Assembly (NCBI GenBank): GCA_031555145.1 | Contig: JAVBUR010000083.1 | Location: 1-48,205, forward strand | Length of the DNA: 48,205 bases | From: JAJDIA01 sp031555145 | GTDB lineage: Bacteria > Bacteroidota > Bacteroidia > Bacteroidales > Tannerellaceae | Reading direction: 5' to 3' | Shown here: positions 25,188 through 34,169 of the stretch, in pieces | How positions within the stretch are numbered: position 1 is the first letter of the stretch | Layout: the number at the start of each line of letters is the position of its first letter | The notes under the pieces: model-generated | Seen by the model: the letters and a program-made list of their open reading frames with translations, nothing else | Told to the model about the DNA's origin: nothing | The model's database searches: none | Made by a program: the position numbers and the translations under genes

Positions 25188-26696
25188 ATGGAGATACAGT
25201 ACGATAAGGATGAACAGATCCGACAATTGAGGGAACAATGCGAAACAATTATTGAAGCCTTTCCGGGTTTTATCTTTGTTTTTGATGAGCAGTTCTTTCT
25301 GCGGGATGTGTATATGGCAAAGGGAAAAAGCCTGCTACACAGCTTGGAAGAGTTGATCGGTATGGACGGACGAATGATCTACTCGCCCGAAGTAAGCGAA
25401 TTATATATTCAAAATATACAGGCCTGTCTGCAAGATAAGCAACTGAAGGAAATCGAATATCACCTGGATATGAGCGGCGTCAGGTATTATTTCCAGGCAC
25501 GTATTGTTCCCTATGGTGAGAACCTGGCATTAGCCATGATACAGGATATCGGCGACCGTGTACGCCGCTTCGAAGAACTTGCAGAGGTCAAGAAACGGGA
25601 AGAAAGCAACAAGCTGAAATCGGCTTTTCTGGCCAATATGAGCCATGAGATCCGTACGCCGCTGAATGCTATCGTCGGTTTTTCGGAAGTATTGATGGAA
25701 GAAAGCGATCTGGAGAACCGCGAAGAACTGATGGGAATCATCCGTACAAACAACAGCCTCCTACTCCAATTGGTAGACGACATACTTGACCTGGCCCAGA
25801 TCGAATCCGGCAAAATGGAGATCACCTTCCAATATACCAATATCAATGAATTGATCGATGATATCGGACGGGGCAACCAGATCAAGATGCGACCGGAGAT
25901 CACACTCAATATCCGTCATAGTAACCACCCTGTCTGGGCATATACCGACCCGGGACGTATCAAACAAGTACTGAACAATTTGCTTTCGAATGCCATTAAA
26001 TATACCCCTACAGGCAGTATCACACTGCAGGTAGAGGTGGAAGGTACCGAAGCGCTGGTCTTTTCCGTGGCGGATACCGGCATTGGTATCGAAGAAAGTA
26101 AACTCGAGACGATCTTCGACCAGTTTGAAAAAATAGATAACTTTGTACAAGGATCGGGCTTGGGACTTCCTATCAGTAAAAGCCTCGTAGAATTGTTGGG
26201 GGGCGAGATAAAGGTGGAATCCGTCTATGGACAAGGCTCCACATTCTCATTCCGCCTACCTTGCCTGGTTGCTCAGGGCGAACAGGCTGCGAAAAATGGT
26301 AAAGAGAAGTCAGTCGTCAAAGTCAAAACTAAGATCGGGAAAAAGAAAAAGATACTGGTGGGCGAGTCCAATGAAAATGACTACCAGTCTATTACCTCCG
26401 GCCTGGGGGCTAATTACACATTGATCCGTGCCACGAACGAAGATCAATTGATCACGATGTTTACCGAAGAAAAGCCCGACCTGGTACTGACCAATGTTCC
26501 AGTTACCACTGTTGAAGCCAGTATTCATGTAATCCAGGTGATCAGAAAGCAAATGGCCGAACTCCCGGTCATTGTGATGACGGAGCACGGCCATTATACC
26601 GAGCAAAGACAGGGATTGGAAAATGGGTGCAACGACGTGCTCACCAAACCCTTCTCTACCTTGAAAATAGCAGAAGCGGTTGCTACCTATGTTTAG
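25188..26696 (+). CDS. Cytoplasmic PAS hybrid histidine kinase with degenerate receiver
   Basis: A 502-residue kinase with no membrane helix. Residues about 10-120 form a PAS domain (AFPGFIFVFDEQFFLRDVYM at its start). HisKA has His153 in MSHEIRTPLNAIVGFSEVL. HATPase_c follows with VLNNLLSNAIKYT, VADTGIGIEESKL and GSGLGLPIS. The C-terminal 115 residues are a receiver-like domain. Its phospho-accepting Asp is Asn436 (PDLVLTNVP), and the acidic pair is reduced to GES (ILVGESNEND), although Thr (VIVMTEH) and Lys (TKPF) remain. Phosphorylation of this domain is therefore unlikely. Its stop codon overlaps that of the converging Ca2+ ATPase. Confidence 0.92.
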   Translation: MEIQYDKDEQIRQLREQCETIIEAFPGFIFVFDEQFFLRDVYMAKGKSLLHSLEELIGMDGRMIYSPEVSELYIQNIQACLQDKQLKEIEYHLDMSGVRYYFQARIVPYGENLALAMIQDIGDRVRRFEELAEVKKREESNKLKSAFLANMSHEIRTPLNAIVGFSEVLMEESDLENREELMGIIRTNNSLLLQLVDDILDLAQIESGKMEITFQYTNINELIDDIGRGNQIKMRPEITLNIRHSNHPVWAYTDPGRIKQVLNNLLSNAIKYTPTGSITLQVEVEGTEALVFSVADTGIGIEESKLETIFDQFEKIDNFVQGSGLGLPISKSLVELLGGEIKVESVYGQGSTFSFRLPCLVAQGEQAAKNGKEKSVVKVKTKIGKKKKILVGESNENDYQSITSGLGANYTLIRATNEDQLITMFTEEKPDLVLTNVPVTTVEASIHVIQVIRKQMAELPVIVMTEHGHYTEQRQGLENGCNDVLTKPFSTLKIAEAVATYV

Positions 26697-29377
26697 TGGC
26701 GGCCGGCATACCGGATCAACCGGTATGCCTCCCCTACCCACAGTACGATAGACGATAGTCCGATAATAATGCCCCAGTCTTTCCAGCTAAGCGGAACCAC
26801 ACTGAACATCTCGCCGCCAAAGGTGACGATCAGGTATTGACCCACCACGATCAGCAAAGCTACCAACAGGAATGTTTTGCTTCCCGACAGATTGGCAAAG
26901 GCTGATTTGCCTTCCATAAATGCTTTTGCGTTGAACATATTCCAGCATTGCAGCATCACGAAGAAGGTAAAGAACCACGACAGTTCGTAGGCTGACAGCC
27001 CATTGCTGGACTCAAACAGGACCAACAATCCGATCAATACGATCACAAAAACCGAAGCGACGCCAAAGATGCCATACTTCATCGGACGGGTGATAATAAA
27101 GTCACCGCCTTCGCCACTCTTACGCGGCTTGTCGTCCATGACCCGTTCGTTGGGAGGGAGTGACGCCAATGCCGCAGCGGCAAAGGTATCCATGATCAGG
27201 TTCACCCACAACATCTGGGTGATGGTCAACGGCGATTCGGTGCCCATGATAGAACCAATCAGCACGATCAGACAGGCGACCACATTGATGGTCAACTGGA
27301 ACAACAGGAATTTTTGTATGTTGCGATACAACGAACGTCCCCACATAACGGCGCGGGTGATACTGCTGAATGAATTGTCGAGGATAGTGATATCACTCGC
27401 TTCCTTAGCCACCGATGTACCGTCGCCCATTGACAAACCAACCTGGGCGGCTTTCAGGGCAGGCGCATCGTTCGTTCCGTCGCCGGTCACGGCTACTACC
27501 GCCCCTTTCTTCTGCAACAGGCGCACGAGGCGTTGTTTATCCGTCGGACGAGCACGACACATGATCTTCAGCCCTAACACACGATCCAAGGCTTCTTCAT
27601 CGGTCAGTTGCTCAAAGCCTACGCCGGTAATGATGTTTTGTTCCGTATCCTTTTTGTCCCATATACCGATCTGGCGACCGATCTCTTTGGCGGTACCTGG
27701 GGTATCACCTGTTACGATCTTCACGTCGATACCGGCATGGAGGCAACTTTGCACGGCGGCAGGTACATCCGCCCGCACAGGGTCGGAGATGGCAACAAAG
27801 CCGATAAACGTCAGGTCGGTACCATGCAGACGGCCATCGACAAAAAAGTTGTCGTCCTGCCCTTCTTCAATAAACTGATAGGCAAAACCCAGTGTGCGCA
27901 TGGCTTGGTTCTGATAGCCGAGCAGTTGCGCTTCGATATCAGCCTTGCAGGCAGCAGCGGGTTGCATACCCTGGGCAGTTAGTACGCGGGCAGAATTGGC
28001 GAGAACGATCTCGGGTGCGCCTTTTACATATAATATCTTTTTCTTCAACAACGGTGAGCGTACGATCGTACCCATGTATTTCCGTTCGGTGGAGAAGGTA
28101 AGCTGGTCGACCACTTCGGCGTTCTCACGCAATGGCAGGTAATTTACCTGCTGGCTATGCAGCCAGAGCAAGAGGGCAGCTTCAGTAGGGTTGCCGAGGG
28201 TACTGACTTTACCTTCCGACAAGTCCAGGTAGGCAGTCGAGTTGACAGAGAGACCTTCCTTGATCAGGAAACTCATTTCGTCGTCACCCAGGGGTTGTCC
28301 TTCGCAAGCGAAGAAATGGGCTTTATATACCTGCATCTGATTCTGTGTCAGGGTACCGGTCTTGTCGGTACAGATCACGGTCGTAGCTCCCATCGTTTCA
28401 CAGGCATGCATCTTACGTACCAGGTTGTTGGTCTTCAACATCCGATTCATACTGAGGGCGAGACTAAGGGTAACGCTCATCGGCAATCCTTCGGGAACAG
28501 ACACAACGATCAGGGTGACGGCGATCATAAAGACATTCAGTATGCCACCGATCAGATCCATCACGGGCATTCCCTGGGAAGCGACAAGCAGTTTGGCCAC
28601 TAAGGCTACGAAAGTGATCCCGGCAATGGTATAACCGGCCTTGCTGATCACGTTCGCCAGGCCTTTAAGTTGCATTTGCAACGGGGTCTCCACATCGTTG
28701 TCGATCTGCGCCCCTTCGTATACTTTCCCGTAACCGGTTGCATCACCGACCAGTTCTACCCGCATGATACCGTGGCCGTCGACTACGGTCGTTCCGCGCA
28801 TCACGACGTTCGAGGGGTAGGTGACATCGTCTTTAAAGTCGGCTTCGACGGTTGTTTTGCTGATAATCGGTTCGCCGGTCAGTGTTGATTCGTTCACCTG
28901 CATGGAGATGGATTCGAGCAAGAGGCCGTCGGCCGGTATTTCTTCACCGGCTTCCAGCAATACGATATCGCCTACGACCACTTCTTTCTTGGTGATCTGG
29001 CTCACGTTGCCGCCGCGGATCACTTTCACCAGCGTGTCGTCGTTCACTGTATTCAAGACATCGAATGCCCGGTTGGCTTTTACTTCGAAAATAAACCCTA
29101 CGCCACTGGCAAGCAGGATGGCGAAGAAGATGCCGATTGGTTCAAGGAAAGCCTTGAAGCCTGCGGCATCGGGTCCCCAGCAGTGTACACCGGCTACAAC
29201 CAGGGACAGAACCCAGGCTACAAGCAGGATGCGGATAATTGGATCATCGAACTTCTCGAGGAATAAGCTCCAAAGAGATTTCTTTTTTGGTGGTGTGAGC
29301 ACGTTTTCGCCATGCAGACGGCGACTCTCTTCTACTTCGGGTCTGGTCAGGCCTTGATACTGATTTGTTTTCTCCAT
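26693..29377 (-). CDS. Calcium-translocating P-type ATPase, PMCA type
   Basis: An 894-residue P2B-like ATPase expected to export Ca2+. The N-terminal cation ATPase domain starts YQGLTRPEVEESRRLHGENVL. The actuator TGE is in NESTLTGEP. The ion-site helix reads VSVPEGLPMSVTL. The phosphorylated Asp338 lies in CTDKTGTLT, and the hinge is TGDGTNDAPALKAAQVG. Helix 6 has NLIMDTFAAAALA, as in plasma-membrane Ca2+ pumps, which carry a single Ca2+ site. No calmodulin-binding tail is present. No clear TAnnTTTG box is seen upstream. Confidence 0.93.
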   Translation of the reverse strand: MEKTNQYQGLTRPEVEESRRLHGENVLTPPKKKSLWSLFLEKFDDPIIRILLVAWVLSLVVAGVHCWGPDAAGFKAFLEPIGIFFAILLASGVGFIFEVKANRAFDVLNTVNDDTLVKVIRGGNVSQITKKEVVVGDIVLLEAGEEIPADGLLLESISMQVNESTLTGEPIISKTTVEADFKDDVTYPSNVVMRGTTVVDGHGIMRVELVGDATGYGKVYEGAQIDNDVETPLQMQLKGLANVISKAGYTIAGITFVALVAKLLVASQGMPVMDLIGGILNVFMIAVTLIVVSVPEGLPMSVTLSLALSMNRMLKTNNLVRKMHACETMGATTVICTDKTGTLTQNQMQVYKAHFFACEGQPLGDDEMSFLIKEGLSVNSTAYLDLSEGKVSTLGNPTEAALLLWLHSQQVNYLPLRENAEVVDQLTFSTERKYMGTIVRSPLLKKKILYVKGAPEIVLANSARVLTAQGMQPAAACKADIEAQLLGYQNQAMRTLGFAYQFIEEGQDDNFFVDGRLHGTDLTFIGFVAISDPVRADVPAAVQSCLHAGIDVKIVTGDTPGTAKEIGRQIGIWDKKDTEQNIITGVGFEQLTDEEALDRVLGLKIMCRARPTDKQRLVRLLQKKGAVVAVTGDGTNDAPALKAAQVGLSMGDGTSVAKEASDITILDNSFSSITRAVMWGRSLYRNIQKFLLFQLTINVVACLIVLIGSIMGTESPLTITQMLWVNLIMDTFAAAALASLPPNERVMDDKPRKSGEGGDFIITRPMKYGIFGVASVFVIVLIGLLVLFESSNGLSAYELSWFFTFFVMLQCWNMFNAKAFMEGKSAFANLSGSKTFLLVALLIVVGQYLIVTFGGEMFSVVPLSWKDWGIIIGLSSIVLWVGEAYRLIRYAGRH

Positions 29378-29551
29378 ATGCGTTTGTATGATGAGGGCGT
29401 AAAAATACGGAAAGAATTTTGATACATAAAAACAATTTTACAATTCTTGCTGTTATATAGTTAAAACAGGCACTGATGAAAAAAGTTGCATAAGGCGTTA
29501 AACCTTTGCCATAGAAGATATGTCATATATATGTGTTTAGTTAATAAGGTT

Positions 29552-30061
29552 ATGAAGAGTATTAGGTTATTTCTCTTGTTAGGGATTGGCATCCTGCTTG
29601 GAAGTCAATCCCTTTCTGTTTTCGCCCAGAGCGACAAGGATAAGAAGGCGGAACAGGTGAAGCAGGCCATCGAATCGAAACGGTTTACTATTGAAGTGGA
29701 CCGCGCCTTACCGATGAGCACAAAATCAATCAGCCTCACCCCAACGTATACGTTTGAACTGAAAGGAGATTCGGCTCAATCCTATCTCCCCTACTTTGGG
29801 CGTGCCTACTCGGCTCCGTATGGAGGTGGGGAAGGAGGCGTGAAGTTTGACACCGGGACAACAAATTATACGCAGGAATTTGATAAGAAAGGGAACGCAA
29901 CGGTTCGTTTCCGCGTAAAAACGGATGAGGATAATTATGAATTCTACCTCAACATCTTTACCAACGGATCGACGACGATCAATGTGACGCCGGTGAACAA
30001 GCAGTCCATCTCGTATTACGGGCAACTGGTACTGGACAAACCCAAAGAATATAAGCCGTAG
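29552..30061 (+). CDS. DUF4251 domain secreted protein
   Basis: I start at ATG 29552 (169 residues), where a signal peptide begins (MKSIRLFLLLGIGILLGSQS, cleavage after VFA). The in-frame ATG 29486 would add a Cys/His-rich stretch with no homology-like character. The mature part matches DUF4251: KRFTIEVDRALPMSTKSISL, then SYLPYFGRAYSAPYGGGEGG, then NYEFYLNIFTNGSTTINVTP and QSISYYG near the end. The family is widespread in Bacteroidales, is periplasmic or envelope-associated, and has no known function. It stands alone. Confidence 0.85.
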   Translation: MKSIRLFLLLGIGILLGSQSLSVFAQSDKDKKAEQVKQAIESKRFTIEVDRALPMSTKSISLTPTYTFELKGDSAQSYLPYFGRAYSAPYGGGEGGVKFDTGTTNYTQEFDKKGNATVRFRVKTDEDNYEFYLNIFTNGSTTINVTPVNKQSISYYGQLVLDKPKEYKP

Positions 30062-30120
30062 CCATAGTATAGGCATGTAATAGGCATAGCGTAGGATCGT
30101 TGGGAACGATAAGACAAATT

Positions 30121-31020
30121 TCAGTCGCGCTCCTGTAGCCGCTTATTGATTCTGGCGGTGAATTCGTAGTTCTTCAATCCCCAATCAGGAGCAATCAACA
30201 GTTCCTTGGGGGATTGGGATACGAAACGCTCCAGGTAAATAGCTGGATGGAGGCGGCGGACAAAATCAACGACCAGTTCGATATATTCGTCCACACTGAA
30301 CAGGTGAAACTGTTCGGGGTGTTCGGCATACTCATGCGCCATCCGGGTGTGGCGTATCAGTTGTAGCTGATGCAACTTGAGGGTGGTCAGGGGAAGCGTA
30401 GAGATCGTGTCGGCGTGCCGGAGGATTTCTTCGCGTGTTTCGCCCGGCAAGCCGAGAATCATGTGGGCGCCGGTATAGATACCCCGGGCGGCAGTGCGGC
30501 GGATGGCATCGGCAGACTGGGCATAGGTGTGTCCACGGTTGATCCGTTCCAGGGTACGGTCGAGCGTCGTTTCCACGCCATATTCAATCAATACGAAGTG
30601 ACGGCCGGACAAGTCGGCAAAATAGTCGAGCAGGTCATCGGGCATGCAGTCGGGACGGGTACCGATGATTAGCCCTACGACGCCGGGATAGGCAAGGGCT
30701 TCTTCGTATTTCTGCTTCAATGCTTCGGCCTCGCCATACGTATTGGTATAGGCCTGGAAGTAGGCCAGGTATTTCATTTCGGGGTATTTGCGGGCGAAGA
30801 AACCGACGCCGGCGGCGAGCTGTTCGGTGATCGAACGGTCGGTATGGCAATACTCCGGGCTGAAGGTCTGGTTGTTGCAGTAGGTGCAACCGCCCGACCC
30901 TTTACTCCCGTCGCGGTTGGGACAGGTGAACCCGGCATGGATGGAGATCTTCTGTACTTTGAACGGGAATACCTCACGGAGGAAGTCGCCAAAGTCGCGA
31001 TACGGTTTTATCTGCTTCAT
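30121..31020 (-). CDS. TIGR01212 family radical SAM protein (YhcC-like)
   Basis: A 299-residue radical SAM enzyme. The cluster cysteines are C33, C45 and C48 in the arrangement CPNRDGSKGSGGCTYC, where the first spacing is longer than the classical Cx3Cx2C and is typical of the TIGR01212/YhcC and Elp3-like group. SAM-fold segments follow: YFQAYTNTYGEAEALK, GTRPDCMPDDLL, EYGVETTLDRTLERINRGH and HMILGLPGETREEIL. The reaction is not established; members have been suggested to modify RNA. A -7 box lies only 4 bases upstream of its ATG, so the leader is very short. Confidence 0.92.
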   Translation of the reverse strand: MKQIKPYRDFGDFLREVFPFKVQKISIHAGFTCPNRDGSKGSGGCTYCNNQTFSPEYCHTDRSITEQLAAGVGFFARKYPEMKYLAYFQAYTNTYGEAEALKQKYEEALAYPGVVGLIIGTRPDCMPDDLLDYFADLSGRHFVLIEYGVETTLDRTLERINRGHTYAQSADAIRRTAARGIYTGAHMILGLPGETREEILRHADTISTLPLTTLKLHQLQLIRHTRMAHEYAEHPEQFHLFSVDEYIELVVDFVRRLHPAIYLERFVSQSPKELLIAPDWGLKNYEFTARINKRLQERD

Positions 31021-31024
31021 CGGG

Positions 31025-31032
31025 CAAAGATA
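31025..31032 (-). promoter_or_regulatory. -7 box directly before radical SAM gene (TATCTTTG)
   Basis: The exact TAnnTTTG match ends 4 bases before the ATG at 31020. Family alignments from memory place the N-terminus at this ATG, so the message is probably leaderless or nearly so. Confidence 0.55.
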
Positions 31033-31045
31033 ACGACTTTTTATA

Positions 31046-31053
31046 CTACCTTT
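31046..31053 (+). promoter_or_regulatory. -7 box for DPP IV gene (TACCTTTG)
   Basis: An exact TAnnTTTG match 32 bases before ATG 31086, divergent from the radical SAM promoter 14 bases away. Confidence 0.6.
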
Positions 31054-31085
31054 GCCGTAGAATTATTAGAAATAACAGGCACGCA

Positions 31086-33260
31086 ATGAAACGAATAGGT
31101 ATGAGTCTGCTGCTGGGAATGGCAGTGATAGGTGCGGCTTACGCACAAAGCGGAACAAAACGTTTAAACCTAAAAGAGATTGCCGACGGAAACTTCCGGC
31201 AAGTGACAGCCATCGGCGAAATGCGTTCGCTGCCTGATGGCGAACACTATACGGCGATGAATGCCGAACGGACGATGGTGGTCAAGTATGCCTACCGCAC
31301 CGGACAACCGGTCGATACATTATTCAATGTAAAGAAAGCGCGCGAATGCACGTTTGATACCTTCGAAGGGTATGAGATCAGTTCCACCGGACACCGTATG
31401 TTGATCTTCCGCGATACGGAAGTGATCTATCGCCGTTCGTCGAAAGCAACCGTATACGACTACGACGTGCGCCGTAACTTCGTGAAACCGCTGACGGATA
31501 CCGGCAAAAAGGTCATGATACCCACCTTCTCGCCCGACAGCCGCCTGTGCGCCTATGTGATCGACAATAATATCTGGCTGCGTAAGTTCGATTATGATAC
31601 TGAAGTACAGGTCACCAAAGATGGCGAAGCCAACAAAATCCTCAATGGTATTACCGACTGGGTGTATGAAGAAGAATTCTCGGCCACCAACCTGATGGCC
31701 TGGTCGCCCGACAGCGAATACCTGGCATGGGTACGCTTTGACGAATCCGAAGTACCCGAATACCAGATGCAGGTCTATGGCGACGGCCTTTATCCCGGCT
31801 TCTATTCCTACAAATACCCGAAAGCAGGACAGAAGAACTCCACCGTAACACTCCATTCCTACAGCGTGGAAACGAAAGATATCAAGGAATTGAAAGCACC
31901 TTCGGGAGCCGACAGTTATATTCCCCGTATCCTTTTCACCAAAAATCCCGAACAGTTGGCAGTGCTTACGCTCAACCGTACGCAGAATGTATTTAATATG
32001 TATTATGCCAACCCGAAGAGCGGTGTGTTCCGCCTGATCCTGCGCGAAGAGAACAAAGCGTATGTGGATTCGGAATGGTTTGAGTCCGTACAGTTTAACG
32101 ATAACGGGTTCCTATATGTAAGCGAGCAGAATGGGTATGCCCATGTCTATCAATACTCGCCTACAGGGGTGATGCAGAAACAGCTCACGCAGGGGAACTG
32201 GGATGTAACGCGCCTGATCGGTATAGACGAAGCCACCAAGGCTGTCTATTATGAATCGGCGGAAGAGAGCCCGTTGCGTCGCTCAGTCTATCGCATCGAC
32301 GCCAAAGGGGTGAAGACCCGCCTGTCGACTGAAGAAGGCACCAACTCGGCCGCCTTCAGCGCCAATTATGCCTACTTCGTGAATACCTGGTCGAACGCCA
32401 ATACCCCGGCAAAGATCACCGTAAACGAGACAAAGACCCTGAAACCCCTGCGCGTCTTACAAGATAACGCCGCCTTAAAAGGACGTCTGGCCGAATATGC
32501 TATCGGTAAAAAGGAATTCATCAAGATAGAGACTGCCTCCGGCTTGGAGCTGAACGCCTGGATGGTGAAACCTGTCAACTTCGACGCCTCGAAGAAGTAT
32601 CCGGTGCTGATGACACAATACAGCGGACCGAACTCACAATCGGCTCTCGACAAATATGGATTCGACTGGGAACGTTACCTGCCGTCGATGGATATTATCG
32701 TCGTCTGTGTGGATGGCCGTGGCACCGGCGCCCGTGGCGAAGCTTTCCGTAAATGCACCTATCTGAAGATGGGCGAACTCGAATCGCAAGACCAGGCCGA
32801 AGCGGCCGTTGCATTAGGTAAACTGCCGTATATCGACGGCAAGCGGATCGCGATTTATGGCTGGAGCTTTGGCGGATACAATACACTGATGGCACTGACA
32901 ACAGGTGGTGGAGTGTTTAAGGCCGGTATTGCCGTAGCACCGCCGACCGACTGGAAATACTACGACTCGGTCTATACCGAACGGTTTATGCGTACACCGA
33001 ATGAAAACTTCCAGGGTTATGCCGCCACCTCTCCGTTGGCAAAAGCCAAAGACCTGCAAGGTAAGCTGCTTCTGGTTCATGGAACAGCCGACGATAATGT
33101 CCACTTCATGCAGTCGCTTGTCTATGCCGAAGCTTTGGTACAGGCCGGTAAGCAATTTGATATGCATATCTATAAAGACAGGGATCATGGTATCTCCGGC
33201 GGAAATACACGCTACCACCTCTACACCAAAATGTGTAACTTCTTAATCGACAATCTCTAA
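31086..33260 (+). CDS. Dipeptidyl peptidase IV (S9B serine peptidase)
   Basis: A secreted 724-residue prolyl peptidase with a signal peptide (ending AAYA). The N-terminal beta-propeller carries the double-Glu motif in WVYEEEF (Glu195-Glu197), which anchors the free N-terminus of substrates and marks DPP IV rather than an endopeptidase. The C-terminal hydrolase domain has Ser594 in GWSFGGYN, Asp669 in HGTADDNV and His701 in DRDHGISGG. It would release Xaa-Pro dipeptides in the periplasm. The stop codon overlaps the lipA start (TAATG), so lipA is translationally coupled to it. Confidence 0.95.
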   Translation: MKRIGMSLLLGMAVIGAAYAQSGTKRLNLKEIADGNFRQVTAIGEMRSLPDGEHYTAMNAERTMVVKYAYRTGQPVDTLFNVKKARECTFDTFEGYEISSTGHRMLIFRDTEVIYRRSSKATVYDYDVRRNFVKPLTDTGKKVMIPTFSPDSRLCAYVIDNNIWLRKFDYDTEVQVTKDGEANKILNGITDWVYEEEFSATNLMAWSPDSEYLAWVRFDESEVPEYQMQVYGDGLYPGFYSYKYPKAGQKNSTVTLHSYSVETKDIKELKAPSGADSYIPRILFTKNPEQLAVLTLNRTQNVFNMYYANPKSGVFRLILREENKAYVDSEWFESVQFNDNGFLYVSEQNGYAHVYQYSPTGVMQKQLTQGNWDVTRLIGIDEATKAVYYESAEESPLRRSVYRIDAKGVKTRLSTEEGTNSAAFSANYAYFVNTWSNANTPAKITVNETKTLKPLRVLQDNAALKGRLAEYAIGKKEFIKIETASGLELNAWMVKPVNFDASKKYPVLMTQYSGPNSQSALDKYGFDWERYLPSMDIIVVCVDGRGTGARGEAFRKCTYLKMGELESQDQAEAAVALGKLPYIDGKRIAIYGWSFGGYNTLMALTTGGGVFKAGIAVAPPTDWKYYDSVYTERFMRTPNENFQGYAATSPLAKAKDLQGKLLLVHGTADDNVHFMQSLVYAEALVQAGKQFDMHIYKDRDHGISGGNTRYHLYTKMCNFLIDNL

Positions 33261-34105
33261 TGGGGGCACACGTACCTAAACCCGACTGGCTGAAAATACG
33301 GCTGGGTGGAAATGAACAGTTCACGCGTACGAAAAGTATCGTCGAATCGAATTGCCTGCATACGATCTGCTCCAGCGGCCGTTGCCCGAATATGGGCGAG
33401 TGCTGGAGCCGGGGAACGGCTACTTTTATGATTGCCGGTGATATCTGTACCCGTTCGTGTCGTTTCTGCAATACGAAGACAGGCCGGCCATTGCCGCTCG
33501 ACCCGGATGAACCGGCACGTGTGGCCGAAAGTATCCGGTTGATGGAGTTGAAACATGCCGTGATCACATCGGTCGACCGCGACGACCTGCCGGATATGGG
33601 TGCTACACATTGGGCGAAGACCATCACTGCCGTCAAAGCGGTGAATCCCGGCACAACGATCGAAGTCCTTATCCCCGACTTCCAAGGAAGACTGGATCTG
33701 GTGGACCTGGTCATCGAAGTGGCGCCGGATATTATCTCGCATAATCTGGAAACAGTGATCCGACTGACACCCGCTATCCGTAGCGCAGCCAAATATGACG
33801 TAAGCCTGTCGGTACTCCAACGGATTGCCGAAAAAGGCATCACCACCAAAACAGGGATTATGCTGGGGCTCGGCGAAACCGAAGAAGAGGTATGCAGCCT
33901 GATGGATGATGCCCTGTCAGTAGGTGTTTCGGTTCTTACGATCGGACAGTATTTACAGCCTTCCCGCAAGAATATTCCGGTGTCTTGCTATGTTACACCG
34001 CAACAATTCGAAGTGTACAAAACGATTGGTCTCGGAAAAGGATTCAACGTCGTGGAGAGTGCTCCGTTGGTACGTTCTTCCTACCATGCAGAAAGGCACG
34101 TTTAA
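33260..34105 (+). CDS. lipA: Lipoyl synthase
   Basis: A radical SAM enzyme of 281 residues that inserts two sulfurs into octanoyl groups on lipoyl domains. The auxiliary cluster cysteines (Cx4Cx5C) are C37, C42 and C48 in CSSGRCPNMGEC, and the SAM cluster cysteines are C63, C67 and C70 in CTRSCRFC. The C-terminal segment EVYKTIGLGKGFNVVESAPLVRSSYHA includes the RSSY signature. lipB is not present in the window. The ATG shares a base with the DPP IV stop codon. Confidence 0.98.
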   Translation: MGAHVPKPDWLKIRLGGNEQFTRTKSIVESNCLHTICSSGRCPNMGECWSRGTATFMIAGDICTRSCRFCNTKTGRPLPLDPDEPARVAESIRLMELKHAVITSVDRDDLPDMGATHWAKTITAVKAVNPGTTIEVLIPDFQGRLDLVDLVIEVAPDIISHNLETVIRLTPAIRSAAKYDVSLSVLQRIAEKGITTKTGIMLGLGETEEEVCSLMDDALSVGVSVLTIGQYLQPSRKNIPVSCYVTPQQFEVYKTIGLGKGFNVVESAPLVRSSYHAERHV

Positions 34106-34169
34106 AATGAACAAATCCCTCCTATTTGTGTTTATATAATACAATCGAATAAGGACAGGGTATTGCATC

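Noticed and set aside
27003..27878. Long plus-strand open frame (291 codons) opposite the Ca2+ ATPase
   Set aside because: Shadow of a clearly recognised P-type ATPase.
30062..30120. Small hairpin (ATCGTT/AACGAT at 30096-30110) and repeated ATAGGCAT between DUF4251 and the radical SAM gene
   Set aside because: A 6-bp stem without a T-run is too weak to call a terminator, and two short repeats can arise by chance.
33106..33969. Long minus-strand open frame (287 codons) opposite DPP IV and lipA
   Set aside because: Both genes on the plus strand are unmistakable; this is a shadow frame with Ser/Arg-rich sequence.
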